Shown here in pieces: positions 22,235-32,896 of a stretch of DNA of 64,000 nt; the first letter of the stretch is position 1, and each line of letters opens with the position of its first letter. The notes under the pieces are model-generated. The model ran no database searches and was not told the origin of the DNA. It saw nothing but the letters and a program-made list of their open reading frames with translations. A program made the translations under genes and the position numbers. The stretch is from Vibrio metschnikovii CIP 69.14 (GTDB lineage Bacteria; Pseudomonadota; Gammaproteobacteria; Enterobacterales; Vibrionaceae), in the NCBI RefSeq assembly GCF_000176155.1, contig NZ_ACZO01000006.1:1674001-1738000 (forward strand), read 5' to 3'.

Positions 22235-22828
22235 ATGACGCCACTAGCACTGATCATGATTATTTGCGCCTATTTACTGGGGTCAATTTCCAGTGCGGTA
22301 TTGATCTGCCGATTACTGCGTTTGCCTGATCCTCGCGGCGTAGGCTCTCATAATCCCGGAGCCACCAATGTACTGCGCATTGCCGGTAAGAAAACCGCCT
22401 TGGCAGTACTGATTTGTGACATGCTCAAAGGAACGATTCCTGTCTGGGGCGGCTATTACCTCAACATTGATCCTCTCATGCTCGGCTTAATCGGTATCGC
22501 GGCCTGCCTTGGCCACATGTATCCCCTATTTTTCCATTTCAAAGGCGGTAAGGGCGTGGCGACAGCACTAGGCGCCATTGCACCAATAGGCTTAGAATTA
22601 ACCGCCATGGTCATTGTAACTTGGTTAGTGGTGGTCTTTATTTTCCGTTATTCCTCCCTTGCCGCACTGGTCACCGTTTTATTGACGCCTTTTTATACCT
22701 GGATGATCAAACCACACTATACATTGCCCGTCGCGATGCTCTGCTGCTTAATCGTGCTTCGTCATCAAGAGAACATTAAGCGCCTTTTTATCGGCACAGA
22801 GCCGAAAGTGGGCGAGAAAAAACCATAA
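22235..22828 (+). CDS. plsY: Glycerol-3-phosphate acyltransferase PlsY
   Basis: Membrane enzyme moving acyl from acyl-phosphate to glycerol-3-phosphate, the first step of phosphatidic acid synthesis. 197 residues, five hydrophobic spans, with the three conserved loops: [24 protein letters not shown] (about residue 38) and [13 protein letters not shown] (about 102). Divergent from folB and convergent with tsaD. Confidence 0.96.
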   Translation: MTPLALIMIICAYLLGSISSAVLICRLLRLPDPRGVGSHNPGATNVLRIAGKKTALAVLICDMLKGTIPVWGGYYLNIDPLMLGLIGIAACLGHMYPLFFHFKGGKGVATALGAIAPIGLELTAMVIVTWLVVVFIFRYSSLAALVTVLLTPFYTWMIKPHYTLPVAMLCCLIVLRHQENIKRLFIGTEPKVGEKKP

Positions 22829-22832
22829 AAAA

Positions 22833-22855
22833 ACGGCCATGGCTATGACCGTTTC
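22833..22855 (+). terminator. plsY terminator
   Basis: Stem AAACGGCC / GACCGTTT (one G-T pair) starting five bases after the plsY stop, followed by a short T/C tract; the upstream A run also suits the convergent tsaD. Confidence 0.6.
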
Positions 22856-22882
22856 CAATGAGAACCGTTACTGCTTGATTGA

Positions 22883-23899
22883 TTAAGCAATCGGAGTGAG
22901 TTGGTCAATCGGCCAACGAGGCCGCGCTTGAACGCTGAGCTCTGTAACATCACCATTTTTTAAGCGTTGCATACCCGCATACGCAATCATCGCGCCATTA
23001 TCGGTACAAAATTCGGTACGTGGATAAAACACCTCACCGCCAATTTTCTCGGCTAGCTTCGCTAAATCGGCACGTAACTGCTTATTCGCACTCACCCCAC
23101 CAGCAATCACAATACGCTTCATTCCCGTTTGCTCGAGTGCACGTCGACATTTGATCACCAAAGTATCACACACTGCATCTTGGAAAGCATAAGCAATATC
23201 AGCTCGAGTTTGCTCATCGTCACCATTGGCAGCAATGGTATTGGCAGTAAAGGTTTTTAAACCTGAAAAACTCATGTCTAAGCCTGGGCGATCCGTCATA
23301 GGGCGAGGAAACTTAAAGCGTCCAGGCGTGCCTTTTTCTGCCAAGCGAGCCAGCATCGGTCCTCCTGGATAATCGAGCCCCATCAACTTAGCCGTTTTAT
23401 CAAACGCTTCGCCTGCAGCATCATCAATCGATTCACCCAAAATCGTATAATCGCCAATTCCCTTAACTTCTACCATCATCGAGTGGCCACCAGAAACCAA
23501 TACCGCAACAAAGGGAAACGGCGGTGGATTATCTTCCAGCATTGGCGCCAACAAATGCCCTTCCATATGATGAACCGCCACCGCAGGGATATTCCAAGCA
23601 TACGCCAAACTACGACCAATCGTCGCTCCGACCAATAAAGCGCCCACCAAACCGGGGCCAGCAGTATAAGCTATGCCGTCGATATCGGCGGGAGTCAGCT
23701 TAGCCTCCGCCATGGCGGCTTTAATCAGTGGAATGGTTTTTTTCACGTGATCACGCGAAGCCAGCTCCGGTACCACACCACCATAATCGGCGTGCAGTTT
23801 TACTTGGCTATACAATTGATGAGATAAAAGACCTTTCTCATCATCATAAATCGCGATTCCAGTTTCATCGCAAGAGGTTTCAATTCCAATAATGCGCAT
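22883..23899 (-). CDS. tsaD: tRNA N6-adenosine threonylcarbamoyltransferase TsaD
   Basis: Catalytic subunit that forms t6A37 in ANN-decoding tRNAs together with TsaBCE. Starting at ATG 23899 it is 338 residues: [27 protein letters not shown] with metal ligands H111 and H115, ALVSGGHS-type loop [13 protein letters not shown], and the Asp ligand late in [15 protein letters not shown]. An upstream in-frame extension to 23956 has no family counterpart. It is divergent from rpsU. Confidence 0.96.
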   Translation of the reverse strand: MRIIGIETSCDETGIAIYDDEKGLLSHQLYSQVKLHADYGGVVPELASRDHVKKTIPLIKAAMAEAKLTPADIDGIAYTAGPGLVGALLVGATIGRSLAYAWNIPAVAVHHMEGHLLAPMLEDNPPPFPFVAVLVSGGHSMMVEVKGIGDYTILGESIDDAAGEAFDKTAKLMGLDYPGGPMLARLAEKGTPGRFKFPRPMTDRPGLDMSFSGLKTFTANTIAANGDDEQTRADIAYAFQDAVCDTLVIKCRRALEQTGMKRIVIAGGVSANKQLRADLAKLAEKIGGEVFYPRTEFCTDNGAMIAYAGMQRLKNGDVTELSVQARPRWPIDQLTPIA

Positions 23900-24171
23900 A
23901 GTATTCTCAGCATGCTGTCTGCTAGAAGCTGTTGACCGTGGTCGAACAGCCGCCAATAATCAAAATTCCGCTCATGTTACCTCGGCTTGGCATGACAAAC
24001 AAACTTTGTACAGACAGTAAACAACAAAGTACTTTACAAAGCGGTCACGATAGGATTAAAATTCCGCACCATTTTTGATCAAGCTGGTTATCGCTCTAGT
24101 CGACAAGCTATCTTGTTACTTTGGCCACAAAATACCAGCGTTAACGAATTAACCCCTGAGGTGAAAGGCAT

Positions 24172-24387
24172 ATGCCAATAGTTAAAGTACGTGAAAACGA
24201 ACCGTTCGACGTAGCACTACGTCGTTTCAAGCGCTCTTGCGAAAAAGCAGGTATCCTTTCTGAAGTGCGTCGTCGTGAGCACTACGAAAAGCCAACTACT
24301 GTTCGCAAACGTGCTAAAGCAGCAGCTCAAAAGCGTCACGCTAAGAAGCTAGCTCGCGAAAACGCTCGTCGCGTTCGCCTGTACTAA
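24172..24387 (+). CDS. rpsU: 30S ribosomal protein S21 RpsU
   Basis: 71-residue basic protein, first gene of the macromolecular synthesis operon. Sequence [20 protein letters not shown] and ending ENARRVRLY is essentially that of E. coli S21. GAGGTG lies about 10 bases before the ATG. Confidence 0.99.
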   Translation: MPIVKVRENEPFDVALRRFKRSCEKAGILSEVRRREHYEKPTTVRKRAKAAAQKRHAKKLARENARRVRLY

Positions 24388-24415
24388 TAACTGATTCCAA
24401 AAAAGGAATAAAGTT

Positions 24416-24859
24416 ATGGCTCTGATTGACACTCTCAAAGAAGAGCAAAAATTAGCGATGAAAGCCAAGGACAAAGCGCGCCTTGGCACTATTCGTTTGG
24501 CCTTAGCCGCCATTAAGCAACGTGAAGTTGACGAACAGATTACTCTGAACGACGACGACATTTTGGCTGTGCTGGTGAAAATGGTTAAACAACGTCGCGA
24601 CTCTGTTACGCAATATGAAGCCGCTAATCGTCAAGATTTAGCAGATGTGGAAAAAGCGGAAATCACCGTTCTTGAGGAATTTATGCCTCAACCATTGAGT
24701 GAAGAAGACGTTATCGCCCTGATTGACAGTGCGGTGGCCGAATCTCAAGCCAGTGGCATGCAAGACATGGGTAAAGTGATGGCGCTGATCAAACCACATA
24801 TTCAAGGGCGTGCAGATATGGGTAGAGTAAGCAGTTTAGTTCGCGCTAAACTCGTTTAA
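24416..24859 (+). CDS. GatB/YqeY domain protein
   Basis: 147-residue YqeY-family protein, related to the tRNA-binding tail of the amidotransferase GatB; its exact role is unknown. Motifs: MALIDTLKEEQKLAMKAKD, RLGTIRLALAAIKQREVDE, and the C-terminal GMGKVM-like segment MQDMGKVMALIKPHIQGRAD. In many gammaproteobacteria it sits between rpsU and dnaG, as here (28 bases after rpsU). Confidence 0.93.
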   Translation: MALIDTLKEEQKLAMKAKDKARLGTIRLALAAIKQREVDEQITLNDDDILAVLVKMVKQRRDSVTQYEAANRQDLADVEKAEITVLEEFMPQPLSEEDVIALIDSAVAESQASGMQDMGKVMALIKPHIQGRADMGRVSSLVRAKLV

Positions 24860-24878
24860 TCCCACACCCAAATGCATC

Positions 24879-24909
24879 AAGCCGTGCTATCCTCTGGTAG
24901 GCACGGCTT
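24879..24909 (+). terminator. Hairpin between yqeY and dnaG
   Basis: A perfect 9-bp stem AAGCCGTGC/GCACGGCTT with a 13-base loop. It corresponds in position to the intra-operon terminator that keeps dnaG expression far below rpsU in the E. coli operon. Only a broken T tract follows (TTGTTCGT), so it may be leaky. Confidence 0.7.
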
Positions 24910-24954
24910 GTTCGTATCTACACTTTTGGTTTTTCTCTCTTTCTTTTAGGTTGT

Positions 24955-26718
24955 ATGGCAGGACAAATTCCTCGTAGTTTCATTGATGATCTCCTTGCTC
25001 GACTCGATATTGTCGACATCATCGACGCACGTGTAAAACTTAAAAAAAAGGGCAAAAACTACGGCGCTTGCTGTCCATTTCATAATGAGAAAACCCCTTC
25101 GTTTAGCGTCAGCCAGGAAAAGCAGTTTTATCACTGCTTTGGTTGTGGTGTGCATGGCAACGCGATTGATTTCCTTATGGAATACGAGCGACTGGAATTC
25201 CCTGAAGCCATTGAAGAGCTTGCTTCTTATCTAGGATTAGAGGTTCCACGCGAAGAGCGCTACAACAACAGTCAGTCGGCATCAAATTCAACACCGCGCG
25301 TTAATAACGATGAAAAACGCACGCTGTATGATTTACTGAGTAACATCGCACAGTTTTATCGTCAGCAATTAAAAACCCCAGCCGGGCGAGGCGCAATCGA
25401 GTATCTCAAAGATCGAGGCTTATCCGGTGACATTGCACAACAGTTTGGCATTGGTTATGTACCTGACGAGTGGGACTTAATACGTCGTAATTTTGGCCAA
25501 CACCCGCAAGCTCAAGAGATGCTGGTGACTGGCGGAATGCTGATAGAGAACGAGAGTGGCAAACGCTACGACCGTTTTCGTGGTCGAGTCATGTTTCCGA
25601 TTAGAGATCGCCGAGGTCGCGTGATTGGCTTTGGTGGTCGAGTGATTGGTAATGGCACACCTAAATACCTTAACTCGCCAGAAACACCGATCTTCCATAA
25701 AGGTAAAGAGCTTTACGGCCTGTATGAAGTGATGCAAGCCCATCGCGATCCAGTACAGATACTGGTCGTTGAGGGCTATATGGATGTGGTCGCTTTAGCC
25801 CAATATGGTGTTGATTATGCGGTTGCCTCACTGGGTACCGCGACCACTGGCGACCACTTACAACTGCTGTTTCGTCAAACCAATACCGTGGTCTGTTGCT
25901 ATGATGGTGACCGAGCCGGTAGAGAAGCGGCCTGGCGAGCTTTAGAAAATGCGCTAAGCTATCTTAAAAGTGGCAATATTCTTAAGTTTCTTTTCTTGCC
26001 CGATGGTGAGGATCCTGACAGCTACATCAGAAAGCACGGTAAAGAAAATTTTGAACACGCTGTACAGCATGCGAAGCCTCTCTCGAGTTATCTTTTTGAA
26101 AACCTGATTGAGACCCACAAACTCAACTTAGGTACCGTAGAAGGGAAATCAACCCTGCGCACCTTAGCGAATGAGTTGATTAATAAAATCCCAGATATTG
26201 GCTTTCAACAAGAGTTGGATGAAAAGCTCGATAAACTCACGGGCTTTATGAGCCATGGAAAACAACGTCGAACTCAACCAACAAGCGAGCGACCACAACC
26301 GCACAAAGAGCTAAAACGCACCCCAATGCGTGAAGTTATCGCTTTGCTTGTGCAAAATCCGAGCTATGCTGAAATGGTGCCGGAACTGTCGAGTGTCAAA
26401 CACTTAGCCATTCCCGGTTTAAGTTTGCTGGTCAATGTGGTTGAAAATTGTCAGCAACACCCCCATATCACTACCGGTCAATTGCTCGAGCATTGGCGTA
26501 ATAATGAACATGAAGCACTGCTGTCTCGTCTGGCAAGTTGGGAAATCCCCCTTGTCGAAGACAACCAAGAAGAACTATTTTTAGACTCATTGGACAAAAT
26601 TCTTGCCCAGTGTGTAGAAAAACAAATTGAAAACTTGCAGGCGAAAGAAAGAAGCGTCGGTTTATCAACCGATGAAAAAAGGGAGCTCATAGCATTAATG
26701 CTAGAATTGAAAGCGTAA
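24955..26718 (+). CDS. dnaG: DNA primase DnaG
   Basis: Makes RNA primers at the replication fork. 587 residues: N-terminal zinc domain with C40, H43, C61, C64 (CCPFHNEKTPSF ... YHCFGCG), TOPRIM catalytic core (VVEGYMDVVALAQYG about residue 268, CYDGDRAG about 313, PDGEDPDSY about 351), and the C-terminal DnaB-interacting domain. Second-last gene of the macromolecular synthesis operon. Confidence 0.98.
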   Translation: MAGQIPRSFIDDLLARLDIVDIIDARVKLKKKGKNYGACCPFHNEKTPSFSVSQEKQFYHCFGCGVHGNAIDFLMEYERLEFPEAIEELASYLGLEVPREERYNNSQSASNSTPRVNNDEKRTLYDLLSNIAQFYRQQLKTPAGRGAIEYLKDRGLSGDIAQQFGIGYVPDEWDLIRRNFGQHPQAQEMLVTGGMLIENESGKRYDRFRGRVMFPIRDRRGRVIGFGGRVIGNGTPKYLNSPETPIFHKGKELYGLYEVMQAHRDPVQILVVEGYMDVVALAQYGVDYAVASLGTATTGDHLQLLFRQTNTVVCCYDGDRAGREAAWRALENALSYLKSGNILKFLFLPDGEDPDSYIRKHGKENFEHAVQHAKPLSSYLFENLIETHKLNLGTVEGKSTLRTLANELINKIPDIGFQQELDEKLDKLTGFMSHGKQRRTQPTSERPQPHKELKRTPMREVIALLVQNPSYAEMVPELSSVKHLAIPGLSLLVNVVENCQQHPHITTGQLLEHWRNNEHEALLSRLASWEIPLVEDNQEELFLDSLDKILAQCVEKQIENLQAKERSVGLSTDEKRELIALMLELKA

Positions 26719-26815
26719 CCCAGTTTAAATAGTCAGCAACGAATAAATTTGTTAATATACATGGTTTGCATTTCGCACACTATTCTTTCACCAGATACGA
26801 AGTTGGATACCGTCT

Positions 26816-28687
<1,872 letters not shown>

Positions 28688-28706
28688 CTAAAAACCAACG
28701 TGTTTA

Positions 28707-28734
28707 AAAGGTGAGCAAATGCTCGCCTTTTTTT
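28707..28734 (+). terminator. rpoD terminator
   Basis: 10-bp stem AAAGGTGAGC / GCTCGCCTTT (one G-T pair) with a 4-base loop, followed by seven T. It starts 19 bases after the rpoD stop. Confidence 0.92.
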
Positions 28735-28789
28735 ATTACCCCAAATGCTAAGTGAATAAAAACTAAGCGCTATTACCCTATTTTCCGGC

Positions 28790-28818
28790 TAGACAGACAC
28801 CCAGCCTTCCCCTATAAT
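28790..28818 (+). promoter_or_regulatory. tRNA promoter
   Basis: -35 like TAGACA (28790-28795), 17-base spacer, perfect -10 TATAAT (28813-28818), 12 bases ahead of the mature tRNA start. Confidence 0.75.
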
Positions 28819-28830
28819 CACACACCTATC

Positions 28831-28906
28831 GGCCCCTTAGCTCAGTGGTTAGAGCAGTCGACTCATAATCGATTGGTCCGCAGTTCAAGTCTGCGAGGGG
28901 CCACCA
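28831..28906 (+). tRNA. ileX: tRNA-Ile2 (anticodon CAT, lysidine-modified)
   Basis: 76-nt cloverleaf with encoded CCA end. Acceptor arms GGCCCCT/AGGGGCC pair perfectly; anticodon CAT at 28864-28866; T-loop GTTCAAGTC. The sequence closely resembles E. coli ileX, whose C34 becomes lysidine to read AUA, and it sits downstream of rpoD like ileX. Automated tools often name this tRNA Met. As I recall, the equivalent V. cholerae tRNA is where the VSP-II island integrates; here no integrase follows. Confidence 0.9.
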
Positions 28907-28915
28907 AATTCCAGA

Positions 28916-28950
28916 AGGTTAGTAAGCGTAGTGTTTACTAACCTTTTTTT
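28916..28950 (+). terminator. tRNA transcript terminator
   Basis: 11-bp stem AAGGTTAGTAA / TTACTAACCTT with a 9-base loop, followed by TTTTT, starting 10 bases after the tRNA. Confidence 0.9.
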
Positions 28951-29034
28951 ATACCTGACGATTTTGGGTCAGGTAAGCCCCGCTCACACACTCTTCTCTT
29001 TCTCACTCAAGCTACTTTTTAGTACTCTGTATCA

Positions 29035-29196
29035 TTACCGATGAGAGCGGAGATTGTGCTTATTGATAACCGCAAGAGAGAAAGGTTTTGCGCCAGATTC
29101 AAGAGCTTGTGCCAATTCTGAGACCTTTCGGTAATAAGTTACTCTTCGCCCCGATAAAGTGGTGAGCTTTAGTGCTACTGGTTGATGTGCTTTCAT
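29035..29196 (-). CDS. Small basic protein, 53 residues, coupled to the ACT gene
   Basis: An ORF too short for standard length cut-offs: starts MKAHQPVALKLTTLSGRRVT, ends KHNLRSHR. Its ATG overlaps the stop of the upstream ACT-domain gene as ATGA (29193-29196), the classic arrangement for translational coupling. It is basic, has no membrane segment and no family I recognise. The overlap is the only evidence that it is real. Confidence 0.45.
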   Translation of the reverse strand: MKAHQPVALKLTTLSGRRVTYYRKVSELAQALESGAKPFSLAVINKHNLRSHR

Positions 29197-29612
29197 TGTG
29201 TGTTCTCATTACCTGTTTGCTGAGTAAATTCTTGCAAGGCCTGTAGCGCCTTTTCAGCCAGAGTGCTTTGCACAAAAATATGGTCATGATAATAACCAGC
29301 AATCACATTAGCACTGATCCCATAAGACGCTAACTTAGTCGCGAACGCAGCGGTTAAACCTACCGCCTCTAAACTAGAATGCACGGTAAGTGTGATTAAG
29401 CTAAAAACACTATCAAACTTGAGTTGGGCAGCTTTGGCTTGTTGTTCTAATAACACTAAGGTTAACCCCTCTTGCTCTCGACATGTTGCGATTGGATCTA
29501 AGTGCCAATACTCAGATAACGGCCCCTTCACGGTACAAAATACGTAATTGCCCTCGATGATCTGTGGTGACATCGACTTTAGTAATACCTCTAACTCGCT
29601 AATTGCTGACAT
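29193..29612 (-). CDS. ACT-domain protein of unknown function
   Basis: 139 residues beginning MSAISELEVLLKSMSPQIIE. The second half, LITLTVHSSLEAVGLTAAFATKLASYGISANVIAGYYHDHIFV, has the pattern of an ACT-like regulatory fold (small-ligand, usually amino-acid, binding). The widespread family of stand-alone two-ACT proteins has no established function. It is the first gene of a short unit with a 53-residue ORF. Confidence 0.7.
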   Translation of the reverse strand: MSAISELEVLLKSMSPQIIEGNYVFCTVKGPLSEYWHLDPIATCREQEGLTLVLLEQQAKAAQLKFDSVFSLITLTVHSSLEAVGLTAAFATKLASYGISANVIAGYYHDHIFVQSTLAEKALQALQEFTQQTGNENTQ

Positions 29613-30148
29613 TTTCTAACCTTATCTACTACCTACAAACGTGAAGAATATACGGTGAAATAAAATAAGTTTAATTCATAATATTAATCAAACATTAGGA
29701 AAGATAATATCCAGCACCCAATAGGAGAAAGAGAGGAATAGATTGCTGTTACATGGTTGCTTTAACGTTTGGCTACGACAAAAAACTTACTTATCATCAT
29801 TACAATCATTCACTCAACAATGGATTCCAACAGGATAAAAAACTGAAAAATACAGATTAAATAGCATTTAAAATAAAGAATACTTCACAAAACAAACGCC
29901 CACCAAATCCAGGTTAATTCTTGAAATTAAGATTCAAAATAAAATCAATAATCAGACTTTAATTTCAATTAAAAACAAAAAACCAGATAAAAACACCAAT
30001 AACAACAAATCAAGCAGTCACATATTCCAAATTTTTAAAAGCGCGTTATGATACACGAAAATGACCTAGAAATGAGCCATCTCCAAGGGCACCTAGCCAC
30101 TCCTTCAGGGCCTTTTGAACAATAAAATCTATTTTTATTAAATGGTTA
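29613..30148. other. Long AT-rich intergenic stretch
   Basis: About 535 bases, strongly A-rich, with no open frame longer than about 20 codons that has a plausible ribosome site and no tRNA-like structure. It should hold the promoter of the ACT gene. The ERIC repeat follows directly. Confidence 0.5.
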
Positions 30149-30281
30149 TATACCCAAACGACTTGAAATTGCAGGTAGGCGGCCAGTGTGTGAATCCCCA
30201 TGAGCATAGACAAACTATGTGATTGTGGGGTGAACGAGCACAGCCAACACCGCTTTAGCTTCAACAAGTAGGAAGGGTATA
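30149..30281 (+). repeat. ERIC-like intergenic repeat, copy 2
   Basis: 133 bases from TATACCCAAACGACTTG to AGGAAGGGTATA, with near-complementary ends. The core GTGAATCCCCATGAGC and TGTGATTGTGGGGTGAACG matches the published ERIC consensus closely, and it shares long blocks with copy 1. It ends 39 bases before the leuE-like start and would form a long hairpin in its leader. Confidence 0.85.
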
Positions 30282-30319
30282 CCGATGTACTTTGATTGAA
30301 ATTATTGGGTAAGAATCAT

Positions 30320-30958
30320 ATGTTGGAAAGCATTGGCATCGTCAACCTTTGGGCCTATTTGGTCGGCGTTTTTTTAATTGTTATTGTTCCAGGGCCAAAT
30401 TCTATTTTCGTGCTAACGGCTAGCGCAAAGTATGGTGTGCGTGGCGGATATAAAGCAGCAATGGGCGTCTTTACTGGTGACGCACTGCTGATTTTTTTAG
30501 CCTTTTTGGGCGTGGCTACCGTGGTCAAAAACTCACCGGCCCTGTTTCATGCCATTCAATATTTGGGTGCGGCCTACCTACTTTATCTCGGTATAAAAAC
30601 CATTACCCAGAGTTTACGAGTTAAAGAATCTCAGCCTGAAGTGAAATCAGTTCAAAGCAGTAAAGGGATCTATTTTAAAGCGTTAGGACTGAGTATCCTC
30701 AATCCTAAGATGATTATTTTTTATGTCTCATTTTTTATTCAATTCATTGATTTTAATGCGCAAAGTACCGGTCTATCGTTTTTAGTTTTGGGCGCAATTT
30801 TGCAGCTGTGTAGCATGCTTTATCTCTCGCTACTGATTTTTGCTGGTTTTGGGATCACGAATAAAGTTAAACAACATAAAAAACTAGCGACGCTATCCAA
30901 TACTTTTATTGGCTCACTGTTTGTTATGTTTGCGCTAAGACTGGCTTTAACCGCTTAA
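30320..30958 (+). CDS. leuE: LysE/RhtB-family exporter, LeuE type
   Basis: 212-residue inner-membrane amino-acid exporter with about six helices. The family motif VIVPGPNSIFVL (residues 22-33) and the second half SILNPKMIIFYVSFFIQFIDFNA match E. coli LeuE (leucine efflux) well. I start at ATG 30320, which aligns with LeuE; the frame is open to 30296. An ERIC repeat lies just upstream. Confidence 0.85.
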   Translation: MLESIGIVNLWAYLVGVFLIVIVPGPNSIFVLTASAKYGVRGGYKAAMGVFTGDALLIFLAFLGVATVVKNSPALFHAIQYLGAAYLLYLGIKTITQSLRVKESQPEVKSVQSSKGIYFKALGLSILNPKMIIFYVSFFIQFIDFNAQSTGLSFLVLGAILQLCSMLYLSLLIFAGFGITNKVKQHKKLATLSNTFIGSLFVMFALRLALTA

Positions 30959-31048
30959 TCTTTCGCCATAAAAACTTCATCACAATGCCGCCTCGCTGAC
31001 ACAAACCCCACTTAGCATAACGTCAACATCACAGTTTGTGAGGACGTT

Positions 31049-32806
31049 ATGCTATCTACGAGCCCTTTTAAATTACCCCGAAAAACCCCTTTTGGACTGG
31101 CTGAACACTTTGCAGAATGGGCAACAGGATTAAGTCAACTCGATAAATTTTATCATCAGCGTCCCGCACAGTGCTCCAGCGCGGAATTTTTACGTTTTAC
31201 CTTAGAGATATTAGGGATTGATTATCGCGTCACTAAGGGCTGTGTATCACAGATACCAACAACGGGCACGACCATTGTTGTCGCTAATCATCCTCTCGGA
31301 TGTGTTGAAGGCATTATCCTTGCTGAACTGCTGCTATCGGTTCGTAATGACGTCAAAATTCTCGCCAATCACTATTTAAAAACGGTGCCAGAGATCGATG
31401 AGCTGTTTATTGGTATCGATGTATTTGCCAGCGAGAATGCCAGTCATGCCAATCTCTCTGCGTTACGTCAAGCTCATCAGCATCTTGCCAATGGGGGCGT
31501 TTTATTGATGTTTCCTGCTGGGGAAGTCTCACGGTGGGTAAACAATAAACCGCAGCGAGTCGAGGATAAAGAGTGGAGCCAATCAGTCAGCCGTTTAGTG
31601 AAAAAACATCAAGCCACCGTCTTACCAATCTATATTGATGGCCAAAACTCAAAACGATTCTATATGGCTGGAAAAATACACCCATTACTTCGCACACTCT
31701 TACTGGGTAGAGAGCTACTCAACAAACAACAAAGTTGTATTGAAATAGCGATTGGAGAGACCATTGCTTGCTCAGAAATCGCTACCTTAGATGATCAACA
31801 ACTGGTTAATTATTTACGCTTAAACACCTATTTACTACAAAACCAACGCTGGATAACTCGTGATAAAACGCAGCAAGATCGAAGCCTACCGCCTATCGTT
31901 GAACGGCTAAGTCTCGAGATGTTACAACAAGATATTGATACCCTGCCTCAAGAATGTCATTTGTTGGATCATCAAAACTTTGCCGTATATTGTGCCAGTG
32001 CCGAGCAAATTCCGGCAATCTTGCATGAAATTGGTCGAGTCAGAGAATTGAATTTTCGCCACGTCGGTGAAGGAACTGGACTGGCCTTAGATATTGATCA
32101 CTTTGATCGCGATTACCTGCATCTTTTTATTTGGGATCGGACAGCACATGCGTTAGTTGGCGCTTATCGTCTCGGATTGGTCGATAAATTAGTCGAGCGA
32201 CACGGTATGCATGGCTTATACACACGCACTTTGTTTCATTACGATCAGAGTTTTATCGATAACATGGGTAAATCTATTGAGATGGGGCGTTCGGTGATCG
32301 ACAGAACTTATCAAAAAAGCGTCGCGCCATTACTGCTGCTCTGGAAAGGCATTGCAACCTATATTGATCGCCACCCTGAATACACACACCTTTTTGGCCC
32401 AGTCAGCATCAGTAGCGATTACAGTGAACTTGCGCGTCAACTATTAGCTGACACCATGACACTGCACTACTACGATCAAGAGCAGGCCAATTTAGTCAGT
32501 GCCAGCCACCCGCTATCAAGTACCCATCAGCTATGGAATGCCAGCTTACTATCAGCCTTAGCTGATCTTCAGCTTTTATCACGAGTGATCGCGCGTATTG
32601 ATGATGGTAAAGGGATTCCTGTATTGCTGCGCCAATATTTAGGCTTAAATGGTCGCTTAGTTTGCTTTAACGTTGACCCTGATTTTAATGACTCATTAGA
32701 TGGGTTAATTATGGTCGATTTACGTCAAGTTCCGGTAAGAACGCTCGCCCGTTATATGGGGGTTGAAGCCGCTCATCGCTATTTAACGCGATATAAAATG
32801 GATTAA
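31049..32806 (+). CDS. olsF: Bifunctional ornithine-lipid synthase, OlsF type
   Basis: 585 residues in two acyltransferase domains. N-terminal PlsC-like domain (about 60-270): VVANHPLGCVEGI with H81 and E87 in place of the usual H-x4-D, and LLMFPAGEVSRW near 152. C-terminal GNAT/hemolysin-type domain (about 300-580): RVRELNFRHVGEGTGLALDIDHFDRDYLHLFIWD and YRLGLVD. This combination is that of OlsF, which makes ornithine lipids; V. cholerae has such a gene close to glmS, often annotated as putative hemolysin and phosphate-controlled. I could not find a convincing Pho box. GAGGA precedes the ATG. Confidence 0.8.
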   Translation: MLSTSPFKLPRKTPFGLAEHFAEWATGLSQLDKFYHQRPAQCSSAEFLRFTLEILGIDYRVTKGCVSQIPTTGTTIVVANHPLGCVEGIILAELLLSVRNDVKILANHYLKTVPEIDELFIGIDVFASENASHANLSALRQAHQHLANGGVLLMFPAGEVSRWVNNKPQRVEDKEWSQSVSRLVKKHQATVLPIYIDGQNSKRFYMAGKIHPLLRTLLLGRELLNKQQSCIEIAIGETIACSEIATLDDQQLVNYLRLNTYLLQNQRWITRDKTQQDRSLPPIVERLSLEMLQQDIDTLPQECHLLDHQNFAVYCASAEQIPAILHEIGRVRELNFRHVGEGTGLALDIDHFDRDYLHLFIWDRTAHALVGAYRLGLVDKLVERHGMHGLYTRTLFHYDQSFIDNMGKSIEMGRSVIDRTYQKSVAPLLLLWKGIATYIDRHPEYTHLFGPVSISSDYSELARQLLADTMTLHYYDQEQANLVSASHPLSSTHQLWNASLLSALADLQLLSRVIARIDDGKGIPVLLRQYLGLNGRLVCFNVDPDFNDSLDGLIMVDLRQVPVRTLARYMGVEAAHRYLTRYKMD

Positions 32807-32896
32807 AAAACAGGCACGCCTATAAAATGGCGTGCCTGATTATTATATTTTTAATCTATAGTAGCTCTTTGCTAGCATGACCAACCGACACTCTCA

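Noticed and set aside
30048-30120. Short frame (about 20 codons) before the ERIC repeat
   Set aside because: Too short and without supporting context.
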